This document shows positions 25,740 through 35,445 of a stretch of DNA of 64,000 bases, in pieces (within the stretch, counting starts at the first letter, position 1; every line of letters starts with the position of its first letter). Under the pieces are notes generated by a model. The model had not been told where the DNA came from. It made no database searches and was given only the letters and a program-made list of their open reading frames with translations. This DNA comes from Nicotiana tabacum. Its lineage: Eukaryota; Streptophyta; Magnoliopsida; Solanales; Solanaceae. Location: the NCBI RefSeq assembly GCF_000715075.1, contig NC_134080.1, positions 35,382,758 to 35,446,757 on the forward strand. Reading direction: 5' to 3'. A program made the translations under genes and the position numbers.

Positions 25740-25796
25740 GACCGAACCGTGAGGCTGCCTACGTATCCTTAAAAAGAATCAGGTCGAACGTAGTTC
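25740..25796 (-). repeat. Conserved CTACR block, copy 2 of 6
   Basis: GACCGAACC..GCTGCCTACGTATCC..GAATCAGGTC..ACGTAGTTC. CTACGT pairs with ACGTAG; the inner hairpin is weak here (CTT/AAG). It lies between the integrase remnant and the 3' arrays of Ogre A. Confidence 0.8.
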
Positions 25797-25812
25797 ATGA
25801 CATAGGAATTAC

Positions 25813-25985
25813 TTTGTTTGTTGTGATTTTTCTTTTCTTTTCTTTCTCTTCTTTTCTTCTTTTTGTTTTTCTTTTTGTTGTTTTTTCCTCTCTTTTTCTT
25901 CTTTTTCTTTTCATTCTTTTCTTTCTCTCTTCATTCTTTTATTTCTCTTTTCATTCTTTTCTTTCTCTTTTTCTCTTTGTCCTTT
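25813..25985. repeat. Pyrimidine-rich tract
   Basis: About 170 bp of almost pure T and C on the plus strand, with TTTCTTTTCTTTCTC-like runs, so purine-rich in the element's sense strand. An open plus frame through it is an artefact of composition. Confidence 0.8.
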
Positions 25986-26171
25986 ACTTATATTTTGCAC
26001 TTGCGTTTCTGAACTTTACTACTGATTCCAAAAAAGGGTATGAAAAAGAAATAAATAAGGCTCAAAAAGGGTAACAAAGGATAAAGTGTTTAGATAACAG
26101 AACAAAATGCCTTCGTCAATCCAATCTTCAAAACATGCCAAGTATAAACAAACACAACTTAACCAAAGAAA

Positions 26172-26340
26172 TCATACATAATATCTTTTGACCGCATCAG
26201 AACTGATAGCCATTTCTACACATTTGCCTTCTACCTCTATTAAATACAAAGCACCATTGGACAACACTCTCACTCTCATTACCACGAACGGCCGCCTGCA
26301 AATTTGGGGCGAACTTGCCTTTAGCTTCGACCCGATGCGG
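26172..26340 (-). pseudogene. C-terminal remnant of the Ogre A integrase
   Basis: The sense strand encodes EAKGKFAPN in one frame and SNGALYLIEVEG..SSDAVKRYYV in another, matching residue for residue the layout of the end of the Ogre B polyprotein (EAKGKFSPNWQGP..SDAVKRYYI at 47663). Only about 57 codons survive, with a frameshift. The integrase core, RNase H, RT and protease that should precede it are absent: upstream sequence passes within about 500 bp to the end of gag. This shows that Ogre A arose from a pol-bearing ancestor by internal deletion. Confidence 0.8.
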
Positions 26341-26851
26341 TATAATGCATTTCGGGTGTTGACTTTTAACAATTCGGGCTTGAAGTGATCTCAAAATGCC
26401 TTTGCTTATTTCCCCTCGCATGTCCCTACATCTTCAAAATTGCTTCATTGCTTCATGACTAAGTTGACTTTTAAAACCAGGCTGAGAATTACGCGTGCAT
26501 GTCATGTCACTAGAGTCAACAGGAAAAGAACTATAAAAAGAAAAGAGAACTAAACGAAAATGACTAGAAATCACAAAAACAGAAAATTGCATTAGACAGA
26601 TGGTGAAAGGGTTTGGACAACAAAACAAACAAACCAAACTGGGGTTACAAACCTAGACAACATGAAACGGGCTATTATGACTAAACAAACCAAGCAAAAT
26701 AAAAGGATAGAAGGGTTTGAGTCACAAGACAATATCCGGATTACAACCCTAAAATAACTCGGACAATAGAAATGACAACAAAATAAACCACCAAAACTCC
26801 TCCCTGGCAAACCAAGAAAAGAGCGTCTTTCCAATCATCAAACTCAACATA
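26341..26851. other. Deletion scar region between gag and the integrase end
   Basis: About 500 bp with no recognisable pol domain. Several kilobases of protease-RT-RNase H-integrase should lie here in a complete element. No clear junction repeat was seen. Confidence 0.5.
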
Positions 26852-28368
26852 TTAGCCACTAACTTCTGCATCAGCAATGTTAGGACCTTCACAAGCCTCC
26901 ATCACATTGTTCTGAACCGATTGTCTTTGGGTTCCCTTTGCATGCTCATTCTTAGGATCAACCTCTGATAGCACTGAAAGTTTCGTAGCACGTGGAGCTC
27001 CAAGGATCCCAGAAGAATTCTCACATTCCTTTTCAAAATAAATCATACCCACCATATGTGTCTCATTATGCACAGGTGACAGACTTTGGCTAGTGTCTGC
27101 TGCATCTGGATTTTGCACGACAATGTCACCTGCATCAATAAGCTTCTGAATTGCGTTCTTCAGATTCCAACACTTCTCTATGTCATGCCCCGGGGCATCC
27201 GAGCAATATGCGCACCTCTGAGAAAAATCAAACTTCTTTGGAAGAGGGTCTGGCATTTTTATCTGGGTCGGCTTCAACATGTCCAATATCCTTAGCCTCT
27301 GGAACAGACTGGCATATGACTCTCCCAATGGGGTAAGGGTCTTCTTCTTTCGTAACCTCTCGTTCTTAAAGGCTTGATTGGGCCGGAAACCTGATCCAGG
27401 AGGTTTTCGGTAGGTTCGTGGAGGTATATAGGCATTTTGTGGAACTGGGTACTAGGAGAGTGATGTACGACTTTGGGAGTTGTGTGGAGAAAAGTGGCAT
27501 TGGGGAGGATCATCTGGTGCATAAGGATATCCATGGGGACGATATCGAGGCTGGAAGTATTGATCGGGAAAGCTCATTGGATCATCTTCTCTATTTCTCT
27601 TTCTTCCACCCAAGCTTACTGGGATGTTTTGAATGTTTTTCGAACAACACATGATTTGTATTGAAAGTATTGAACAAAATCTTGAGCCATGTCACCCAAT
27701 GTAGGCCACTTACAAACATCTTGACGAGCATGCCAGTCCAAAGCTGCCCCAGTCAGGCTCTCACAGAAATACGCCATCATCAAGTCATCTTTCTTTCCAA
27801 CACCTCTCATTTCACTGCAATAAACCTTCAGGTGGGCTACCGGATCCCCACACCCATCATACAAGTTAAATTTTGGCACTTTAAACGCCGCGGGCAGGCG
27901 AACGTTAGGGGACACAAACAGTTCCTTGTAAGCCATGCTTCCCTGGTCTCCCATTCCTTGCTTGTTCTTTAAGGACTGTTCTATGCCTTTCAGCTTCTTG
28001 GGTGCCCCATCTTTCCCTTTTCTTCCTGTGAACTTTTCATTTTCAACATGAGGCTCATCCCTTGGGCTCTGTTTGTATGAGTAGGGAACCTTGTGGGCAA
28101 CCTCTGAGGGGTAATATTGGGCATCATGAGCTTGGAGATAAGCGGGTGGATCTGGAGAGCATGGAGGATCATCTGGCATTGTGTCCAGAGTTTGGGTAAG
28201 GGTAGCATCCGGGAAGCTAGGTGGCGCCTTCCCAGTCATCCAAGCCTGATACATGTCAGCCATGTGTTGTTTTAATATCTTTACCTCTTCAACCAACCCA
28301 TTGTCCTATTCAACCAACTGCTTTCGAGCGCCGGTATCAACCAACTCAGTTCTGTTGTTGTCCGCCAT
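26852..28368 (-). pseudogene. Broken gag of Ogre A
   Basis: The ATG at 28368 starts MADNNRTELVDTG, with a TAG at codon 21, then an open frame to 27616. That frame holds the gag capsid-like region (AFKVPKFNLYDGCGDPVAHL .. SLTGAALDWHARQD .. TLGDMAQDFVQYFQY). The expected continuation is missing through a deletion or frameshift near 27616. Proline-rich linker pieces follow in another frame, and the last part (27328-26852) contains a CCHC-like knuckle, CAYCSDAPGHDIEKC, with one extra residue between C and H compared with the classic CX2CX4HX4C. Gag would form the cytoplasmic virus-like particle. The total span of about 1.5 kb is short for an Ogre gag. It is followed by non-coding sequence instead of protease. 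Confidence 0.85.
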
Positions 28369-28762
28369 TGCCTTTGAATTTATGTTGTAGAGAAGAGTTA
28401 CCACTTTAAAACCACAAACCAACCACCCTTCTGCTATGAATATAACAAAATGAAGCCATCACGTTAGCGTTAGAGAATTTAACATAAGATAATCTCACTT
28501 TATGTGCAATGCACCTAGCCACAGTTATCGGTTCTAAAATGACTTCGAGGGTACAAAGGTCAGTTGGCATCATCCCAATTTGTTCATTTCAACCTCTCTT
28601 TTCTTTGCTTTTCTAGCATTTGCTGGCTTGCCCATTTTCCTTCATTTCTCTTTTTTTTAATCATCACCCTTTCTTTCTCTCATATCTCACATCCCACAAT
28701 TCCACCTTTTTTTTCTTTTCTTTTTTTTTTCCTTTTTTTTCTTTTAATGAAAAGAATGATTC

Positions 28763-28828
28763 GATCGAACCCTATGTAGGTTGCCTACGTATCATGACCT
28801 CACATGAATCAGATCTTTGCGTAGTTCT
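28763..28828 (-). repeat. Conserved CTACR block, copy 3 of 6
   Basis: CGATCGAACC..GTTGCCTACGTATCATG..CATGAATCAG..GCGTAGTTC. CTACG pairs with CGTAG; the inner stem is TCATG/CATGA, different in sequence from the inner stems of other copies but perfectly paired. Confidence 0.8.
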
Positions 28829-29998
28829 GGCAAATCGGGAATAAAAGAAACAAACTAACATTCTCTTCTTTTTACCTTAATGACTCTGACGAGAAAAAGG
28901 GAAATAAAAGAAACAAATCTCTTTTTTGGTTTTTGAATTTTCTAGACTTAATGTTCTATAACCTATTGCAAACTCAAGCTTAACGAGCATATATTTTTTG
29001 CTTTTTTGTTTGAAACAAACACTCTATGGGAAATTATTAAGGAAAACCCCTAGAAGAGAGAAAAAAAATATTTTTTGATTCTCTTTTTTTTAGGAAGAAG
29101 ATCGAAAGAATAAACCACAAAAAAATATTTTGAATTTTCATTTGATATCCTGACGCAAGATTTCGAGCAAGCAATGAAAAAGATAAAATAGAATGTTTTT
29201 GGATTTCAATTTTGATTGCCTAAAGGAAAAATTCTAATGATAAAAAAAAGATAAAGTATACAATATCCTAAAGTTCTAATGAAAATAAAAAGAATTTTTT
29301 TCATCTTTCATTAATTTCCCAAAGAAACACCTCACAAGAAAATCTTTTTGGAATTAATGTCTTAAAGAAAACTTTTAAAGAGGTACTAAAAGAAAATTTT
29401 CTCTTTTTTTTTTTCTTTTTTTTGGTCCTAATATACTAAGGGAAGTATAAAAGCAATTTTTTTTTAAAAAGATTTCTAGATACTAACTTCCTAAAATAAA
29501 ACCACATCAAACTTTTTTTTTCTTCTTGATTTCTAGGAGTAGTATTTCTAAAGAAAATTCTAACGGAAATATAAAAACGCAAAATATCCTTTTTTTGGAT
29601 TTTCAATTACACCACACCTTTTCAAATACAAAATAAAAGTACAATAACAAAAAACTCGACATTGTTGTACAAAACTAGAAAGTAAAAGACGACGTAAAAA
29701 AAACATACTCCAAACATAAAAATAAAATAAAAATAACAAATATAAAAAATCTCCTTAAGAAACTTCTGAATGTGGTGGTCCTGGGGTATCTGTCATGCTC
29801 AAACTCCAGTAAGTGGATCCACACCTGTATGAGAAAACTTAAACCAACACTATGTGAGACAATAGCATTCCCTACTAGACACATACAAGACATGATTGAG
29901 GCTATTTTTGCAAAATGACTCATTTGGCCAAAAAGTGGTTAGAAGTGCAAAATTTGGCTAAGACCCCGCAAAGCCAAGAACCTAAGATTTACTAGGAA

Positions 29999-30065
29999 GA
30001 CCAAACCTTATGTGGGTTGCCTACGTATCACGCCTCGAAAGACGAGAATCAGGTATGCGTAGTTC
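29999..30065 (-). repeat. Conserved CTACR block, copy 4 of 6
   Basis: GACCAAACC..GTTGCCTACGTATCACG..GAATCAGG..GCGTAGTTC. CTACG pairs with CGTAG; the inner stem is CTCG/CGAG around AAAGA. Confidence 0.8.
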
Positions 30066-30633
30066 GGAAAGATTGGATACGGGCGAAAAATAAAAATAAC
30101 AACTATTTAGAGAAAATATGTTTTTTTTGTATTTTCTTTCTCTTTTTGTTTGAAAAATGATGAAACATGTAAACTATTTTTTTATTTTCTTTTTCCCATT
30201 TTTTTTGATTTTTGATTTTTGCAAAATGATGAAAAAGTACAAATTTTTTTGAATTTTTCAAGCTCTTTTTTTCTTAACAAAATGTAACAGAAAACATAAT
30301 TAGGCCCCACTCGCTTTATCTTCACACTTCACCCTCTTTTTTTTTTTTCTTTCTTATTTCTTTTTTCATTTCTTCATCTACCCTCAGCTATCATTGGTCC
30401 GCCAAATGACCCTTTTACCGTTGAATAAATGCAACATGTAGCACATAAGATGCATCAGGATGGTCTTTTATTTTTTGGGGTATACCTGTCCTAGACGGAC
30501 CCAACCCCTGTGATGAGTCCCCTAAGTCAAAATGCACATGATGCAAACAAACGTTCCTACTAGGGATCCAACACGAGGTATTGTTATACTAGGTTTTAAA
30601 AAACCTGAGTTTATTTGTTCTAGACCTGGCTTA

Positions 30634-30652
30634 CCCGAGCGGACAACTCGAG
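30634..30652 (-). promoter_or_regulatory. Leader hairpin with CGGACAA loop, Ogre A
   Basis: Plus strand CGAG-CGGACAA-CTCG. The same loop occurs in the leader of Ogre B at 52280-52298 with a compensated stem (CTTGAG/CTCAAG). Its place close to the PBS would suit a packaging or dimer signal, which is inference. Confidence 0.5.
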
Positions 30653-30957
30653 CCGAGGGGGGGCTGCGTACCGGTAACCAAAAGATCATCCGGCTTTGCA
30701 ACTTGTCCGAAACTCGTTCTATTTGGGACATGACACTAACAGAAAGAAGTCACGACCAGCGTGGACTCCTCAGGAGAGAGAAGAGAGGGGTTTCGTAGCA
30801 GTTTATATATACAGTTCAGATAGTATCAAAGCGCTAAAAGCAACATTTAGCACATTATGCCCAAACATGTAATAAAATCAAATAATAAATAAAGCCAAAT
30901 ATAACAATTCATCTAAGCTCGAATTCTGAGCCCTGAACCAGAGATTCTGGGTTTGGA

Positions 30958-30975
30958 TCCCCAGCAGAGTCGCCA
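30958..30975 (-). other. Primer binding site of Ogre A
   Basis: Sense TGGCGACTCTGCTGGGGA starts four bases inside the 5' LTR. Ogre-type elements use a tRNA-Arg primer of this kind. The same site is found in Ogre B. Confidence 0.85.
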
Positions 30976-30979
30976 GAGC

Positions 30980-33192
30980 TGTCACACCTCCTTTTTTCCT
31001 ACACCCCCTAGAAGGGTGTATATAAGGGAGTTTTTTCCAACTTAAAGTGACAATAGAAACGAGATTAGTTTATTTAAAATCAAAGTCGCCACTTGGGATG
31101 ATTTATGGTGTCCTAAGTCACTGGTTCAAATCCCGAATCGAGGAAAAGATTGACTCTGTATTACAGTCTGCGAACAGAGAAATACGGGTAAGGAATTCTG
31201 TTAACTTGGGAGAAGGTGTAAAGCATTCCCGAGTTCCGTGGTTCTAGCACGGTCGCTCAACTGTTATTATTGGCTCATTATCTGATTTTAATACATCTTT
31301 GAAACCTATGTGCATTTTTAACTTAACCGCTTTATTTAATTAATTTTAGGAAAATTCAACGTCATCTAAAACGCGTCTTGAACCAAGTCACATAAATGCA
31401 CCCGCAGTCCATGATACATTTTATCTAACGTTGTAGAGATTTGGATTTGGGTCACATAAATGCACATCCAAGTTTAGGAAAGTAATTTTAATTGCGCGTC
31501 GAAAGCAATTACGCATTCTCAAGTTTGCGAGGGCCATGAAAAATTCGCTAAATGACACGCCTCGATTTCTAAGGAGTTAGCTCGTTTATTCAATTATTTC
31601 TCTTAGGACTTGAAAAATTCATCTTATTCGGTTCCAATTTATTCAATACTTCAAATCTGACCTCTCAAATCCAGTGAACAACCGGCCCAAGTATGTTAAC
31701 AAATAATGGTCTAATTATTTCTTTCGACCTAAATCTTTTCTACGTCATCTAAGGCCCAGCAAATTGTCTTGAAGGAAGTGGACCATCTTATTCCCCAAAA
31801 CAAAGGGAAAATCCCCGTTTTCATTCCCACATATCAAAACAACAAAATTTAGCCCCATCACAATTAATTGGAGAAGGCAATACCAAACAGATTTAGAAAT
31901 AGGAATTATTAAGCCATCGAAGAAACATGCTTGCATTAGCACTTAAATGGACAAATTCATTATTTTCAAGTATTAATTAATCTAGCTTAGACAAAATAAG
32001 CAAATCAAAAGAACAAGTAAAACAATGAAAAGAGAATAGTCAAAGAAACGATATCTTAACAAATCACAAAGGAAAATATCTAATTAAAGTGAAACATCAA
32101 CAACAATTAAGATGGAACTTCATAGCTTAAAGTGAAGAAAAATGACCTTCATATTGAATTGCTTCACACAACAAAGCTCGTCTGAGATTGGACGTTTAAT
32201 AAGAAACAACACATCGACCGAAACCAATGAATGGAGCTCGAACTCGACCTCGACGACTCAACCTTGGAGCTGCAGTTTTTCTGTGCAAAAGGGGACGGTT
32301 TGGTATTGGTTTTCAGCCAGGTTTGGGCTATTTTTTTACAGGAGATTTTAGCTAATGTTTGGGGCTGTTTTATAGCCGGTTTTGCCTCTGAGTTTTGCTG
32401 TGAACAGGGCTGTTTTGAGGTCTTATTTTTGGAATTTTCGGGCTGATTTTCAGCAATTTTTGCGACTAAATTTGCTGGTGATTTCCAGCTGCGTTTTTGG
32501 CTAGGAAGCCATGGCAGCAGGTCACTTCTTCTATGAAGAAGAAGATCAGGAGATGGAATGGGTGGTGGGTCCGATCTGCAGCTGTCAACTTTAGGTCCTC
32601 TGTCAGCCTTTTCTTATGGCTTTTTTGTGTGTCTTTTTCGCTGATTGTATGTATTTTCACTGATCCTATTTGAAACGGCTGCCTCTTGATTTTTTAGGGT
32701 GTTCTCTTTATATAGAGTCTAGGTTTAGGTTATTCCAATTAGTCCCTAGGTCTTTTTGTGTTAAGTCCTTAGGATCTTTTTTATTTGTTTTTGGTTCCAA
32801 AGAAGAGTCTAGAAGGGTCCCTAGGCTTAATGGACTAATCTGAATTGGGCCAAGAATTGGGCTCTAAAGCTCTTGAAATTGTGATCCAACACCTTAATTG
32901 ACTTCTTTTAAAATAAGATAAAAATACTACACAATGCAAAAGCTAACATGAAACTATTATGTATTTTTGTATTTTCAAGATTATGTAAAGATAAAATAAA
33001 GGTACTATTTTTGTATATTTTATTTAAATTTATGAAAGATACATAAGCTAAAATATTTTTTGTGATTTTCCATTTTTATGACGAAAATAAAGGGAAAAAG
33101 TCAAAAATAGTTGAAATAGCTATATTAGGCCTAAAATAAATATTTACATGCTAAAATATAAAAAATCTTGGGAAGGGTCAAAAATCACATGT

Positions 33193-33197
<5 letters not shown>
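30980..33197 (-). repeat. 5' LTR of Ogre A
   Basis: Pairs with 4743-6974 over its full length. It starts TGTCACACC and ends CATGTCCACA in plus orientation; the outer end merges into a CA microsatellite, so the last base is uncertain by a few. Confidence 0.9.
32704..32717 (-). promoter_or_regulatory. TATA box in the 5' LTR of Ogre A (functional promoter copy)
   Basis: Sense CTCTATATAAAGAG, identical to the copy at 6467-6480. This one would drive the element's genomic RNA toward lower coordinates. Confidence 0.65.

Positions 33198-33276
<79 letters not shown>
33194..33276 (+). repeat. Compound (CA)n(TA)n microsatellite at the Ogre A border
   Basis: About 21 CA followed by about 19 TA dinucleotides. 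The left border of Ogre A also ends in a TA run (4733-4742), so the insertion target was a TA repeat in the LTR of C. The CA part is not present on the left. Confidence 0.95.
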
Positions 33277-33280
<4 letters not shown>

Positions 33281-33384
33281 AGGTAAAACAGTATGAAGTG
33301 CGACAGTATAATTGAAAATACTAACAGTCGATAAAGAGTAAAATCATAGACAGAATATACTCAGTACACAGAGATAGCAACATG

Positions 33385-33668
33385 GGATTTCCCAGGATAT
33401 CGTCCCGTAGTCCCAAACATAAATGTGTAGAAGATCTCCCGGGATATCATCTTGTAGTCCGAATCATAAATATGCATGGGAATCTTCCGGAATACCAATC
33501 CGTAGTCCATAAGTAAATATCTAGTACAGGGAAATCTCCCGGGATGTCGTCCCGTAGTCCCAAATATAAACTTACATGGGGATCTCCAGAATACCGATCC
33601 GTAGTTCCAAAGTAAACATGTAGGGGGATCTCCCGGGATATCGTCCCGCAGTCCAAAAGTAAACACGC
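33385..33668 (-). repeat. Six tandem ~48 bp units in the LTR of C
   Basis: Units of the type GGGATCTCCCGGGATATCGT, CCCGTAGTCC, then CAAA..AAA. Copies 4 and 6 hold perfect CGGGA/TCCCG stems, while copies 3 and 5 have shortened or mismatched CGGA/TCCG forms. Confidence 0.85.
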
Positions 33669-34519
33669 AATAGTCTCAAGAAAGAATCTACAGTTCAATT
33701 CGAGTATAAACAGGAGTGTCTACTCTAAACATGCTACACAGAATACAAGTAAGTAGTTAAAGCAGGTAAGACAATTAAATCACATAAGCATGCTTGTCAT
33801 TAGCTAAACAAGAGGCTTCAAGTACAAGTATTGCTCAATTACAAGAAAATACAGATATTTACTTAATGAAAATGGGGGTTTCCAACAATTAGCATGTGTA
33901 CGCACTCATCACCTCACGTACACAACATTCATATAACAACAATAGCAAATCCTAAGGGGAGTTCCCCCACGCAAGGTTAGCCAAGCCACTTACCTCGAAC
34001 CAGCTCAAAATCAATCCGAAATTATGCTCTTGCCACGAGTGTCCAACTCCGAGTGGTCCAAATCTAATCAAATCAATATCATAATGTAAATATAACTACA
34101 AAAAATGAGTTTAACTGGAAGAATCGAAGCTAAGGTACGAAAATATAAAAACGCCCAAAAATCCTCCCCAGGCCCACATCTCGGAATAAGATAAAAATTA
34201 CGGATTATGAACACCAATTTACTCACGAGCACACTCGAACAAAAATCACCAAAATCCGATGCCAAATCCTACTCAAAACTCGAATTTTCAATTGGGGAAC
34301 TTTTCTCCTATTTTTAAACATTTTCCCTTAATTTACTTAATTAGAAGAGGAAAACAACAATAGATTATAGTATTATGATCAAAATCGAGTTAGAATTCGT
34401 TACCCAATGATTCTCCTTCAAACCCCTCAAAATATTATCTCCAACTGAGCTCCAATTCAATTTTTGTGTTATGAAATTTCAAACCCATGAATTTTCTATA
34501 TCTGCCCAGGGATTACCGA

Positions 34520-34725
34520 ACTTACGGTTCATGGGGCCGCACCTGCGTCTTGGGTTCCGCATCTGCGGAATTTCATTAACTCCACACACACCGCACATGC
34601 GCTCCCTTCTCCGCAGTTGCGTCTGCTTCTACGATCCTTGATCCGCATCTGCGGTCACTGGCCCTTGAGCTCTAGACCGCATCTGCGACCTCTTGCCTCG
34701 CATCTGCGGGCTCCTCACTGTAGAT
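34520..34725 (-). repeat. Cluster of CCGCA/TGCGG palindromes in the LTR of C
   Basis: CCGCATCTGCGG and relatives (CCGCACATGCGC, CCGCAGTTGCGT, CCGCATCTGCGA) occur about eight times in 200 bp, roughly 700-900 bp from the LTR start. The same interval in LTR D holds CGCAA/TTGCG palindromes. Confidence 0.65.
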
Positions 34726-35416
34726 GTGAAAAATACCAGAAGCAGCAAACTTTAGAATAGCCTAAGTCAAAATTCAACTTTCGTTAAGCATCTGGAACTC
34801 ACCTGAGGCCCCCGGGACCTCAACCAAACATACCAACCAATCCTAAAACATAATACGAACTTAATACAACCCTCGAATCACATCAAACAACGCTAAAACC
34901 ATGAATCACCCTCCAATCAAAGCCTAATGAACTTGAAATCTCAAGAATTCTACAACCGATGCCGAAACCAACCAAACCATGTCCGATTGACCCCAAATTT
35001 TACACACAAGTCACATTCAACACTACGGAGCTGTTCCAATTTGTGGAATCGGATTCCGGCCTCGATATCAAAATCTCACTATCGATCCGGAAACTTCAAA
35101 AATTCAACTTTCGGTATTTCAAGCCTAAATAAGCTACGGACATCAAAAACACAATCCGAACACGCCCCTAAGCCCGAAATCACTCAACAGAGCTAACAGA
35201 ATCGACAAAATTCCATTCTAAGGCCGTCTTCACATTGTTCTGACTATGGTATAAATTCTAAAGCTTAAGCTCTCATTTAGGACTAAGTGTCCCAAAACAC
35301 TCCGAAACTCAAAACGAGTCTCCCTGGCGACTCACAATAGCAAAAACAAACACAGGGAAAACAATTACTAGGGGATCAGGGCGTTAATTCTTAAAACGAC
35401 CGGTTGGGTCGTTACA

Positions 35417-35430
35417 TCCTCCCCCTCTTA
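35417..35430 (-). other. Polypurine tract of element C
   Basis: Sense TAAGAGGGGGAGGA lies directly against the LTR start TGTAACGACC. Confidence 0.8.
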
Positions 35431-35445
35431 AAATATTTGTTCGTC

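Larger units (their letters stand above)
28369..30957 (-). other. Leader (5' UTR) of Ogre A
   Basis: 2.6 kb between PBS and gag, with no convincing ORF. It has purine-rich sense tracts (pyrimidine-rich on plus, for example 28640-28745 and 30330-30365), two copies of the CTACR block and a short hairpin near the PBS. Long leaders are usual in Ogre elements, which often carry an extra ORF1 there; none is readable here. Confidence 0.6.
4743..33197 (-). mobile_element. Ogre A: 28.5 kb Ogre/Tat-type Ty3/gypsy element, non-autonomous, with giant tandem arrays
   Basis: Paired LTRs of about 2.2 kb flank a 24 kb interior with PBS TGGCGACTCTGCTGGGGA beside the right LTR and PPT AAAGAGGGGCAGC beside the left LTR, so transcription is on the minus strand. 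This PBS is one I associate with Ogre elements (tRNA-Arg). The interior holds, in sense order, a 2.6 kb leader, broken gag, about 57 codons of the integrase end, and about 19 kb of 3' untranslated sequence dominated by two tandem arrays. Protease, RT, RNase H and the integrase core are absent. It lies in a TA microsatellite within the 3' LTR of C. Confidence 0.9.
33277..35416 (-). repeat. Inner 2.1 kb of the 3' LTR of element C
   Basis: In sense it starts TGTAACGACCCAACCGGTCG beside the PPT and runs to the TA repeat, where Ogre A interrupts it; the remainder is 4218-4742. It holds a ~48 bp minisatellite near the break and a cluster of CCGCATCTGCGG palindromes. No genes. Confidence 0.8.

Noticed and set aside
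25706..26074. 122-codon plus-strand frame with a hydrophobic F/L-rich run
   Set aside because: It is the translation of a T/C tract; no family resemblance, antisense to the element.
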